Assembly (NCBI GenBank): GCA_041166365.1
Contig: JBEEFX010000336.1
Location: 1-11,336, forward strand
DNA from: DASUCS01 sp041166365
Lineage (GTDB): Bacteria > Actinomycetota > Acidimicrobiia > Acidimicrobiales > JACDCH01
Reading direction: 5' to 3'
Length of the DNA stretch: 11,336 bases
Part shown: positions 1-5,801 of the stretch, piece by piece
How the letters are laid out: each line of letters begins with the position of its first letter
How positions within the stretch are numbered: the stretch's first letter is position 1
Notes under the pieces: model-generated
What the model saw: the letters and a program-made list of their open reading frames with translations, nothing else
What the model was told of the DNA's origin: nothing
Database searches by the model: none
Translations under genes and position numbers: made by a program

Positions 1-2
1 AG

Positions 3-311
3 TCGAGCCTCATCGAGCGTCGCTACCGCAACTACCTGCTCCCGGTGCGCGCTGAGCCGGCGTCAGAGACGGTCATCGACGTCGACAGCATCACCGCGCT
101 GGCCCGGATCGCCGACCACACCGGCGCGCCGATGCTGCAAGGACGCGCCGGGGCCTACCTGGTCGTCGACGGCGCCCGGGTGTACCGCTACGAGGTGCTC
201 GCGCTGCATGCCGCCGGCCGCCAGCTCACGGCGCAACCTCCCGCCGGGCACGCGCCGCCGCCGCCTCGTCGTGAGCGGCCGCTGCGGGCGAACCGATCCG
301 TTGCACCATGA
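3..311 (+). CDS. C-terminal part of a probable DUF5305-family protein (5' end outside window)
   Basis: The reading frame is open from the left edge (first full codon at base 3) to a TGA at 309-311, so only the last 102 residues are visible and the start is missing. The visible part reads as basic residues (ERRYRNYLLPV), then a compact alpha/beta-looking stretch (VIDVDSITALARIADHTGAPMLQ ... YLVVDGARVYRYEV) and a Pro/Arg-rich, probably disordered tail. The pattern 'VDS..ALA.IA......L......YLV.DG..VYRYEV' resembles the C-terminal end of DUF5305 proteins, which in archaea and actinobacteria are often encoded beside SipW-type signal peptidases; this assignment is from memory. The ATGA overlap with the next gene implies translational coupling. 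The family name is uncertain; the reading frame itself is well supported by the overlap. Confidence 0.6.
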   Translation, partial: SSLIERRYRNYLLPVRAEPASETVIDVDSITALARIADHTGAPMLQGRAGAYLVVDGARVYRYEVLALHAAGRQLTAQPPAGHAPPPPRRERPLRANRSVAP

Positions 312-703
312 GGGGACAGCACCGCTGGAGGTGGTGTCCTGCGCTCGTTCTCGTACTGGCGATCGCGGTCGCGCCGACGGCCCAGACGAGCGCGAACACC
401 GTGGCCGGCTCGAAGGTCAAGGATGACAGTCGCACCATCGGCGCCAACGACCTGAAGCCGACAGAGTGTGCCGCGCTCACGCTGACGGCGACGCTCACTG
501 GGTCCGGCACCATCAACGGCGCGGCGGCCAGCGAGCTGATCACCGGCTCCGCCGTGGCCGACAACATCAAAGGCGGGGGTGGTGACGACTGCATCCTCGG
601 CGGCGGCGGAAACGACACGATCAACGGCGGGCCCGGAACCGATGTCTGCATCGGTGGCGGGGGAACGGACACCTTTTCGGGCTGCGAGACGCAGTTGCAA
701 TGA
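308..703 (+). CDS. Small secreted protein with RTX-like glycine/aspartate nonapeptide repeats
   Basis: This 131-residue protein starts at an ATG that overlaps the previous stop codon (ATGA, 308-311). Residues 1-29 form a signal peptide: basic start, hydrophobic LVLVLAIAVA core, then a cleavage-like region before ANTV. Residues 89-124 are four back-to-back nonapeptides of the GGxGxDxxx type (GGGGDDCIL, GGGGNDTIN, GGPGTDVCI, GGGGTDTFS), the calcium-binding repeat of RTX proteins. Four mature cysteines (54, 95, 114, 126), two of them within the repeats, could form disulfides, which is unusual for classical RTX repeats. Such short proteins with an 'SANTV...KPxxCAALTLT' start occur in actinobacteria near SipW-type signal peptidases (recollection, not checked). 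Likely a small calcium-stabilised extracellular or surface protein; function unknown. Confidence 0.85.
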   Translation: MRGQHRWRWCPALVLVLAIAVAPTAQTSANTVAGSKVKDDSRTIGANDLKPTECAALTLTATLTGSGTINGAAASELITGSAVADNIKGGGGDDCILGGGGNDTINGGPGTDVCIGGGGTDTFSGCETQLQ

Positions 704-704
704 G

Positions 705-718
705 CGCGCCGCGGCGCG
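705..718. terminator. Perfect GC palindrome between convergent genes, possible bidirectional terminator
   Basis: CGCGCCGCGGCGCG is a perfect 14-bp palindrome lying 1 base after the stop of the RTX-like gene (+) and 16 bases past the stop of the TetR gene (-). It can fold as a short GC hairpin on either transcript. No U-tract follows, so terminator function is inferred from position only. Confidence 0.3.
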
Positions 719-734
719 GTCAACGCTCCTGAGG

Positions 735-1325
735 TCAGCGGTCGAGGCCGCCGCGGAGGCGTTCGAAGAGCGAGTCGAGGAGGTGCTCGAGCTCGTCGGC
801 GGAGTCGCCGGCGATCCACGCGTCCATCGCCACGCGCAGCGCGGTCATCATGGCGCCGACGATCAGGCGGAGGTCGAGATCGCTGAGGTCTTCGGCTCGC
901 CCGGAGGCGCGCAGTTGGTCGATGACCGTGCTGTCCCAGTCGTGATGACGCTCCACCGCCCGGGTGCGAAGGGAGGGTGTCGAGTTCACGATCCGGTGAC
1001 GGATCCTCAGCCGCTCAGGTTGCTCGGCGTAGTGGCCGGCCACCATCCGGATGGCCGACGCGAGGGCTCCGAAGGCCGAGACCTTCGGATCCTGGTCGGC
1101 CAGCGACTCGAGGAGTTGGGCACGGAATCCGTCGCCGTCGGCGAACAACACGTCTTCCTTGGAGGCGAAGTAGCGGAAGAACGTCCGGGGAGAGACGTCG
1201 CACGCGCCGGCGATGTCCTCGACGGTCACGTGGTCGAAGCCCCGCTCGGCGAACTGCCGTAGCGCGGAATCGACGAGCGCTTCGCGCGTCTTCTCCTTCT
1301 TGCGCTCGCGCAGGCCGGTGCTCAC
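735..1325 (-). CDS. TetR-family transcriptional regulator
   Basis: This 196-residue protein has a TetR N-terminal DNA-binding domain: KTREALVDSALRQFAERGFD (helix 1 region, about residues 12-31), then the helix-turn-helix at about 34-53 (TVEDIAGACDVSPRTFFRYF) followed by SKEDVLF. The variable C-terminal ligand-binding/dimerisation domain ends in ELEHLLDSLFERLRGGL. The GTG at 1325 is chosen because the family begins only 10-15 residues before helix 1; the frame stays open to 1520, but that part overlaps the divergent transporter gene. No convincing Shine-Dalgarno precedes it. It is divergent from a DHA2-type efflux pump, 88 bp apart, the classic layout of a local repressor of a drug pump. A strong dyad in the gap is the likely operator. 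The ligand is unknown. Confidence 0.9.
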   Translation of the reverse strand: MSTGLRERKKEKTREALVDSALRQFAERGFDHVTVEDIAGACDVSPRTFFRYFASKEDVLFADGDGFRAQLLESLADQDPKVSAFGALASAIRMVAGHYAEQPERLRIRHRIVNSTPSLRTRAVERHHDWDSTVIDQLRASGRAEDLSDLDLRLIVGAMMTALRVAMDAWIAGDSADELEHLLDSLFERLRGGLDR

Positions 1326-1357
1326 CGGATCAGTGTCGCATTCCCGCAGATTTGGCG

Positions 1358-1379
1358 CAATATGACTTCTGTCATGTTG
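1358..1379. promoter_or_regulatory. Candidate TetR operator (near-perfect dyad)
   Basis: The arms CAATATGAC (1358-1366) and GTCATGTTG (1371-1379) are inverted repeats around TTCT, with 8 of 9 positions complementary and the inner 5 bp perfect. The dyad lies in the divergent tetR/transporter gap and its right edge overlaps the proposed -35 of the transporter gene, where a bound repressor would block it. Size and symmetry fit a TetR dimer site. Confidence 0.6.
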
Positions 1380-1405
1380 TGTCAGACGGCAGAGTCCGCC
1401 ATACT
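1377..1405 (+). promoter_or_regulatory. Possible promoter of the efflux gene
   Basis: TTGTGT (1377-1382) and CATACT (1400-1405) are separated by 17 bp, giving 3/6 and 4/6 matches to -35 and -10 consensus. Transcription would start around 1412, essentially at the GTG at 1414. This suggests a leaderless mRNA and agrees with the absence of a Shine-Dalgarno there. Confidence 0.35.
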
Positions 1406-1413
1406 CAGCCCTC

Positions 1414-3054
1414 GTGACCGACGCCGAAGCCCTCCATGCGCGCCGCTGGTGGACGCTCGGAGTCCTCTGCCTCAGCCTGCTCATCGTCTTCGTCGGCAAC
1501 TCGAGCCTCAACGTTGCCATCCCGACGTTGTCACGCGAATTCGAGGCGTCGACGGCGCAGTTGCAATGGGTCGTGGCCGCCTACTCGTTGGTCTTCGCCG
1601 GATTGCTGTTCAGTGCGGGTGCGATCGGCGACCGGTTCGGCCGCAAGGGCGCACTGCAACTCGGGCTCGCCGGCTTCCTCGTCGCCGTGGTGCTGGCGTC
1701 GGCCGCGACCTCGATGTGGCAGCTGGTTGCGTGTCGAGCGCTGATGGGAGCGTGCGCCGCGTTCATCATGCCGTCGACACTGTCGATCCTCGTCAACGTG
1801 TTCCCGCCCGAGGAGCGGGCCAAGGCCATCGCCGTGTGGGCCGGCGTCACCGGCGGCGCCGGCGCGATCGGCCCGGTGGCCAGCGGCTGGCTCCTCGGCC
1901 ATTTCTGGTTCGGGTCGGTCTTCCTGGTCAACGTGCCGATCATCCTCGTCGCGCTGGCGCTCGGCGCGTTCCTCGTGCCGAAGTCGAAGGATCCCGACGA
2001 AGCTCGCCTCGATCTCGTGGGCGCCGGTCTGTCCGTCGTCGGGATCTCCTCGCTCGTCTACGGGCTCATCCAGGCACCTGACAAGGGCTGGTCGAGCACC
2101 GAGACCGTCGCGGCGTTCGTGGTCAGCTTCGTGGTGCTCGCGCTGTTCGTGCTGTGGGAGTCACGCGTCGACCAACCGATGCTCGACATGACGTACTTCC
2201 GCAACCCCGCGTTCAGCACGGCGACCGCCGGCATGATTCTCGTGTTCCTGTCCATGTTCGGCGTGATGTTCCTCATCACGCAGTACTTCCAACTCATCCT
2301 CGGCTACAGCCCGCTCTCCGCCGCGCTGCGGTTCCTGCCGATGGCGCCGATCATGATGATCGTCGCCCCGCTCACGCCGCGCATCGTCGCCCGCCTCGGC
2401 GCCAACCGCACGGTGGCCTCCGGCATGGCGCTCGTGTCGATGGGTTTCGTCGCGTTCTCCTTCCTGGGCATCCACACGTCGTATCTCTACGTGTTGCTGT
2501 GCGTGTGCTTGCTCGTGAGTGGCATCGCATTGACGATGTCGCCGATGACCGCGGCGATCATGTCCGCGGTGCCGCCTCGGCGGGCGGGGGCCGGATCGGC
2601 GATGAACGACGCCACCCGCGAGCTCGGGGCCGCCCTCGGTGTCGCCGTGCTCGGCAGTGTCGCCGCCTCCCGGTACAGCGCCGGCATCTCGAGCGCCATC
2701 GCCCATCTCTCACCGGCCGATCAGGCGGCGGCCCGCACGTCGCTGGGCGGCGCGTTGCAGACTGCGGCGCGGCTCCCGCAGGATCTGAGCTCCCGGCTCG
2801 TCACCGATGCGGAACACGCGTTCATCTCCGGCGTCCATTTCGCGGCCCTGACCGGTGCGGTTCTCGCGGCAGGCGCGGCGTTGCTCGTGCTGCGGTTCCT
2901 GCCGCGACACATCGCGCAACACGGTGGGGCGCGCGGCGCGGTCGAGGCCGCCGAGGAGATGGCCGAGCTCGGGATCGCCGGCATCACGCCGGTCGTCGTC
3001 GACCGGGGCGAGGACCGCGTCCACGCCGAGGCCACGACGTCCCGTAGCGGCTGA
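1414..3054 (+). CDS. MFS multidrug efflux transporter, DHA2 (14-TMS, EmrB/QacA-like) type
   Basis: This 546-residue inner-membrane protein has about 14 hydrophobic segments, the usual size of DHA2 drug:H+ antiporters. Visible motifs are LNVAIPTL at the end of helix 1 (32-39), motif A GDRFGRK between helices 2 and 3 (72-78), a helix-4 arginine (CRALMG), and the antiporter motif C GAIGPVASGWLLG in helix 5. A long loop separates the last two helices, as in QacA-like pumps, and a hydrophilic tail of about 50 residues ends the protein. Helix 1 reads VGNSSLNVAIP: a Gly stands where many DHA2 pumps have an Asp (LDxTxxNVALP). The GTG start has no Shine-Dalgarno and fits leaderless expression. The divergent TetR gene is the probable regulator. 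Likely exports drug-like compounds by proton antiport; substrate unknown. Confidence 0.9.
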   Translation: MTDAEALHARRWWTLGVLCLSLLIVFVGNSSLNVAIPTLSREFEASTAQLQWVVAAYSLVFAGLLFSAGAIGDRFGRKGALQLGLAGFLVAVVLASAATSMWQLVACRALMGACAAFIMPSTLSILVNVFPPEERAKAIAVWAGVTGGAGAIGPVASGWLLGHFWFGSVFLVNVPIILVALALGAFLVPKSKDPDEARLDLVGAGLSVVGISSLVYGLIQAPDKGWSSTETVAAFVVSFVVLALFVLWESRVDQPMLDMTYFRNPAFSTATAGMILVFLSMFGVMFLITQYFQLILGYSPLSAALRFLPMAPIMMIVAPLTPRIVARLGANRTVASGMALVSMGFVAFSFLGIHTSYLYVLLCVCLLVSGIALTMSPMTAAIMSAVPPRRAGAGSAMNDATRELGAALGVAVLGSVAASRYSAGISSAIAHLSPADQAAARTSLGGALQTAARLPQDLSSRLVTDAEHAFISGVHFAALTGAVLAAGAALLVLRFLPRHIAQHGGARGAVEAAEEMAELGIAGITPVVVDRGEDRVHAEATTSRSG

Positions 3055-3108
3055 CGCGGTTGGGTGTCCGGTTTGGGACCGTTCAGCGATGGGCGAGCCC
3101 CTCAAACG

Positions 3109-3528
3109 TCAGCCGGGCTGCTCGTTGGCCGGATCGGCGCTCAGCATCCAGGGCACGCCGAAGCGATCGACGCACATGCCGAACGCCGGCGAGAAGAACG
3201 TCTCCATCAACGGCTGCGTGACCTCGCCACCCTCGGCCAGCGCCGCGAACACGCGGTTGACCTCGGCGACATCGGCGGTGCCGTAGTTGACGGAGATCCC
3301 GTCCATCTTGCCGACCGTGCCGGTGGGGTCGTCGGACGCCATCAGCAGGCCGCCGTCGACCGTCAGCGCGGCGTGGAGTACGAGATCGCCGTCGGTCTCC
3401 GGTGGGGCTTCCCCGGCCGGCGCGTCCGACATCTTCATGATGAACAGCTCTCCGCCGAAGATCTCCTTGTAGCGGGTGAACGCCTCGGCGCAGTTGCCAC
3501 CGAAGTAGAGGTAGGGGTGAAAGGCCAT
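3109..3528 (-). CDS. PhnB-like VOC (glyoxalase/bleomycin-resistance fold) protein
   Basis: This 139-residue cytoplasmic protein has two beta-alpha-beta-beta-beta modules. The first is HPYLYFGGNCAEAFTRYKEIFGG (about 4-26) and the second starts at about SVNYGTADVAEVNRVFAALAEGG. The C-terminal signature PLMETFFSPAFGMCVDRFGVPWML is typical of PhnB/YjdN-like VOC proteins ('3-demethylubiquinone 3-methyltransferase-like' in older annotation). Members bind metals or small molecules, but most have no known substrate and none is assigned here. The ATG at 3528 is preferred over the in-frame TTG at 3540 because GGAGG (3534-3538) lies 5 nt upstream of the ATG; the TTG overlaps that Shine-Dalgarno. It is convergent with the transporter gene (54 bp gap) and appears to be a single-gene unit. 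Confidence 0.88.
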   Translation of the reverse strand: MAFHPYLYFGGNCAEAFTRYKEIFGGELFIMKMSDAPAGEAPPETDGDLVLHAALTVDGGLLMASDDPTGTVGKMDGISVNYGTADVAEVNRVFAALAEGGEVTQPLMETFFSPAFGMCVDRFGVPWMLSADPANEQPG

Positions 3529-3533
3529 CGGAT

Positions 3534-3538
3534 CCTCC
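3534..3538 (-). promoter_or_regulatory. Ribosome binding site of the VOC gene
   Basis: GGAGG on the minus strand, 5 nt before the ATG at 3528. It decides the start, excluding the TTG at 3540. Confidence 0.8.
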
Positions 3539-3550
3539 AATGTTGGTCGT

Positions 3551-3563
3551 CGTCAGTCTGACG
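3551..3563. promoter_or_regulatory. 13-bp palindrome upstream of the VOC gene
   Basis: CGTCAG-T-CTGACG is a perfect 6+1+6 palindrome 12 bp upstream of the VOC Shine-Dalgarno. It could be an operator near the promoter or a short leader hairpin. The rest of 3564-3650 shows no gene or recognisable element. Confidence 0.25.
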
Positions 3564-3650
3564 GTACGGCGGTGGCGAACTCATCGCTCGCAGGCGTCAG
3601 GGACGGATCGCCGGCCGATGACGACACGAATCTCGGTCGCGGACCAGCCG

Positions 3651-3697
3651 ACGTTTGGGCGTTCGAGCGTGGTGTGGGCGCCGGAACGCCCAAACGT
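3651..3697 (-). terminator. Long hairpin just after the hydrolase gene, candidate terminator
   Basis: ACGTTTGGGCGTTC (3651-3664) and GAACGCCCAAACGT (3684-3697) are perfect 14-bp inverted repeats with a 19-nt spacer. The hairpin begins 10 nt past the stop codon of the leftward hydrolase gene and lies before the VOC promoter region, where a terminator is expected. No U-tract follows, which is common in actinobacteria. Confidence 0.5.
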
Positions 3698-3706
3698 TGC
3701 GGTGGG

Positions 3707-4741
3707 TCAGCCGGCTGTGCGCATCACTTCGAAGGCCGGCTTCGGGTCGTAATTGCGGTCGAGCAGGCCCCAGCCATCACCGAGCGCGGAGTCCGCGTCA
3801 GCGAGCTGGAACCATTGCAGCAGCCCGACATTGAACCCCTTCGTCGCCGCGATGTAGTCGCGCAACGCGTCGGCCTGGTGCTGCGCCGTTCGTAGCGGAC
3901 CGAGCGTCGGATACCCCGTCTCCTGGATGTAGATGGGCACGCTCGGGCCGAGGTTGGCGAGCGGCATCATCTGGTTGCGCACGTAGTCGAGGGCGGTGCG
4001 AAAGTCGCCTTCGTCGTCGACGCTGTAGAGCGGGTTGACGTAGGTTCCCGAGTAGATGTCGACGCCCGCGTAGTCGACGGCGCGATGAAAGGCCTCGCCG
4101 CCGCGAGTGGCGAGCGTCGACCAGAAGGTCTGATCGCTCACCGGGTCGAGGTGATACAGCCAGTTGAACCCGACTGCCTGCTGCTTCGTCTTCACGTTCG
4201 ACGCGGCGATGACGCCTTCGATGAGCGCGCCGAGGGGATCCTTCGCGGCCCCGTCGCTGTCTGGTGACACCCCGACGTTCGCCTCGTTCGTGATCTGCCA
4301 GACGGCAACGTCGGGCCGGGCCTTCACCGCGGCCGCGACCCACGCGGCAAACCCCGCGATGTCACCGTCGTGGCCGGCGGGAGGGACGTACTTCAACGCC
4401 ACGTTCGGACGCAGGCCGGCGGCGCGCAATCGCGCGACGAAAGGGTCGAGGAGCGCGACGTTGTCGCGGTCCCACTGCGCGTAGAGGTGGACGTCGAATG
4501 GCCGGCCGTTGGCGAGTTGCACCATGCGCTTGAGGGCGAGGTCCCCGTCGGACGGCGTCGAGTTCGTCCCTGTCGCGCCGACGTACTTGCCGAACGTGAA
4601 GGTGTTCCCCGGATACACGCCGAAGCGCAGCGGTACAGGGCGCTTGGGCTTCGCGTGCGCAGGGGCGACCACGCCGACGAGGACGCCGAGCAGGAGGAGG
4701 AAAACCGCCGCCCGTCGCATGCAGCGCAGTTCGCCGTGCAC
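3707..4741 (-). CDS. Secreted glycoside-hydrolase-like protein (clan-A TIM-barrel type)
   Basis: 344 residues from the GTG at 4741, chosen because AGGAG lies 8 nt upstream; an ATG at 4720 would remove 7 residues. Residues 1-30 form a signal peptide (MRRAAVFLLLLGVLVGV core, AHA-K cleavage), so the protein is exported. The mature part looks like a (beta/alpha)8 barrel. It has VWQITNEAN, with Asn152-Glu153 as the probable acid/base pair of clan-A hydrolases (GH5/GH39-like), and VPIYIQETGYPT, with Glu274 as the probable nucleophile near the end of strand 7. AVDYAGVDIYSGTY and LLQWFQLAD fit the same fold. No family number can be fixed by eye. The gene lies 34 nt after an NDP-sugar epimerase gene on the same strand, suggesting work on an extracellular polysaccharide, either trimming a self-made polymer or degrading a foreign one. 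Substrate unknown. Confidence 0.8.
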   Translation of the reverse strand: MHGELRCMRRAAVFLLLLGVLVGVVAPAHAKPKRPVPLRFGVYPGNTFTFGKYVGATGTNSTPSDGDLALKRMVQLANGRPFDVHLYAQWDRDNVALLDPFVARLRAAGLRPNVALKYVPPAGHDGDIAGFAAWVAAAVKARPDVAVWQITNEANVGVSPDSDGAAKDPLGALIEGVIAASNVKTKQQAVGFNWLYHLDPVSDQTFWSTLATRGGEAFHRAVDYAGVDIYSGTYVNPLYSVDDEGDFRTALDYVRNQMMPLANLGPSVPIYIQETGYPTLGPLRTAQHQADALRDYIAATKGFNVGLLQWFQLADADSALGDGWGLLDRNYDPKPAFEVMRTAG

Positions 4742-4749
4742 CGCACCGG

Positions 4750-4754
4750 CTCCT
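4750..4754 (-). promoter_or_regulatory. Ribosome binding site favouring the GTG start of the hydrolase
   Basis: AGGAG on the minus strand, 8 nt before the GTG at 4741. The alternative ATG at 4720 has no comparable site. Confidence 0.55.
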
Positions 4755-4760
4755 GCCTGG

Positions 4761-4786
4761 TCACCCGCTGAGGTGTCAGCGGGTGA
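4761..4786 (-). terminator. Perfect 11-bp hairpin over the epimerase stop codon
   Basis: TCACCCGCTGA (4761-4771) and TCAGCGGGTGA (4776-4786) are perfect inverted repeats around a 4-nt loop. In the leftward transcript the hairpin contains the last codons and the TGA of the epimerase and ends 6 nt before the Shine-Dalgarno of the hydrolase. There is no U-tract. It may be an intercistronic terminator/attenuator, a stabilising or processing hairpin, or a structure opened by ribosomes finishing the epimerase. Confidence 0.5.
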
Positions 4787-5699
4787 GCGCGGCCACGGTC
4801 TCGTCGAGGCCGTCGCGGAAGGTGACGGTCGCGCTCCAGCCGAGGTCTCGCGCCGCGGCGGCGACGTCGGCGCAGGAGTGGCGCACATCGCCGGCGCGCG
4901 GCTCGGCGTGTTCAGGCTCGACGTCGACGCCGAGGATCTGGCCCAGGTGTTCGAGCAGCTCGAGCAACGAGTGCTCGTCGCCGCAGGCGATGTTGTACGC
5001 CTTGCCGGAGGCCGACTCGGCGGGCGCGGACGCCGCGGCGAGATTGGCGGCGACGACGTCGGAGATGTACGTGAAGTCGCGGCTCTGCTTGCCGTCGCCG
5101 TGAACCAGCGGCCGTTGTCCGGTGCGCAGCGCCGCGATGAAGAGCGGGATGACGGCGGCGTACATGGAGTCGGGCCGTTGGCGAGGACCGAACGCGTTGA
5201 AGTAGCGAAGCGCCACGGTCTCGAGACCGTGCAGCTCGCTGAAGACGCGGCAGTAGTGCTCACCGGTGAGCTTGGTGACGGCATAGGGCGAGCGGGGGAC
5301 CAGCGCGGCCGTCTCCGGGGTCGGACGCTCGGCCGCACCTCCGTACACCGAGGAGGAAGATGCGTAGATCACGCGGCGGACCCCGGCATGGTGGGCGGCA
5401 TCGAGGACGGTGAGCGTGCCGTGCACGTTGGCGGTGTCCGTGGCGAGCGGGGCCTCGACGGAACGCAGCACGGCTCGGTGCGCCGCTTGATGGAACACGA
5501 GCTCGCAGCCTTCGACGGCGGAGCGCACCGCGGCGGCGTCGCTCACCTCGGCTTCGATCAGCTCGGCCTTCGAGTGCAGGTTGTCGCGATGACCGGAGGA
5601 CAGGTCGTCGAGCACGCGCACGTCGTCTCCCCGTGCGACGAGCGCATCGACGAGATTCGATCCGATGAAACCGGCTCCGCCGGTGACGAGGCAATGCAT
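4776..5699 (-). CDS. NAD-dependent epimerase/dehydratase, UDP-sugar 4-epimerase-like (extended SDR)
   Basis: This 307-residue cytoplasmic enzyme is close to the normal length of extended SDRs. It has the Rossmann dinucleotide motif TGGAGFIGS (6-14), an acidic end of strand 2 (VLDDLSSGHRDNL) that favours NAD, the catalytic serine region ASSSSVYG (113-120), catalytic YxxxK as Tyr139 and Lys143, then RYFNAFGPRQ (165-174) and GDGKQSRDFTYISDVV (201-216), typical of GalE/WbpP-type UDP-hexose or UDP-HexNAc 4-epimerases. Expected reaction: C4 epimerisation of a nucleotide sugar for surface polysaccharide; related decarboxylases and dehydratases cannot be excluded. The ATG at 5699 has no Shine-Dalgarno, so a leaderless mRNA is possible. 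It is first of two leftward genes and diverges from the receiver-domain gene across 84 bp (5700-5783). Confidence 0.9.
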   Translation of the reverse strand: MHCLVTGGAGFIGSNLVDALVARGDDVRVLDDLSSGHRDNLHSKAELIEAEVSDAAAVRSAVEGCELVFHQAAHRAVLRSVEAPLATDTANVHGTLTVLDAAHHAGVRRVIYASSSSVYGGAAERPTPETAALVPRSPYAVTKLTGEHYCRVFSELHGLETVALRYFNAFGPRQRPDSMYAAVIPLFIAALRTGQRPLVHGDGKQSRDFTYISDVVAANLAAASAPAESASGKAYNIACGDEHSLLELLEHLGQILGVDVEPEHAEPRAGDVRHSCADVAAAARDLGWSATVTFRDGLDETVAALTR

Positions 5700-5765
5700 T
5701 GCTGATTGTCTAGCCCGTAGGCCAACCGGCTCACCGCGGCCAAGTCACCTCAATCCTGGGGCGGA

Positions 5766-5801
5766 ACCTGCCGAAGTACCGGTATGAGCGTGTCGGCAGG
5801 T
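5766..5801. repeat. 9-bp inverted repeat enclosing the start codon of the receiver-domain gene
   Basis: ACCTGCCGA (5766-5774) and TCGGCAGGT (5793-5801) are perfectly complementary with an 18-nt spacer holding the ATG at 5784-5786. In RNA this would display the start codon in a hairpin loop; as DNA it could be a protein-binding site in the divergent promoter region. No Shine-Dalgarno precedes this ATG. Confidence 0.4.

Noticed and set aside
89..124. Possible reading of the glycine-rich repeats near the left edge as a large RTX toxin fragment
   Set aside because: The repeats belong to a complete 131-residue protein with its own signal peptide, start and stop, so it is not a fragment (range given as residues of the 308-703 product).
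1326..1520. Upstream extension of the TetR frame
   Set aside because: It would run through the promoter region and into the divergent transporter gene; TetR proteins start shortly before helix 1, matching the GTG at 1325.
2154..3047. 297-codon + strand frame inside the transporter gene
   Set aside because: Arg/His/Pro-rich out-of-frame shadow of a protein with continuous transmembrane and MFS motifs.
3066..3079. GTCC...GGAC pairing between the convergent transporter and VOC genes
   Set aside because: Only 4 bp of stem; too weak to call a terminator.
4742..5338. Upstream extension of the hydrolase frame over the epimerase gene
   Set aside because: The frame stays open, but the extension is Pro/Arg/Ser-rich shadow sequence and would put 199 residues before a clear signal peptide; a Shine-Dalgarno supports the GTG at 4741.
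4509..5705. 398-codon open frame on the + strand opposite the epimerase
   Set aside because: Its translation is low-complexity Arg/Gly/Val text without domain features, and it is antisense to a clear SDR enzyme with all catalytic motifs. An open antisense frame is expected in GC-rich DNA.
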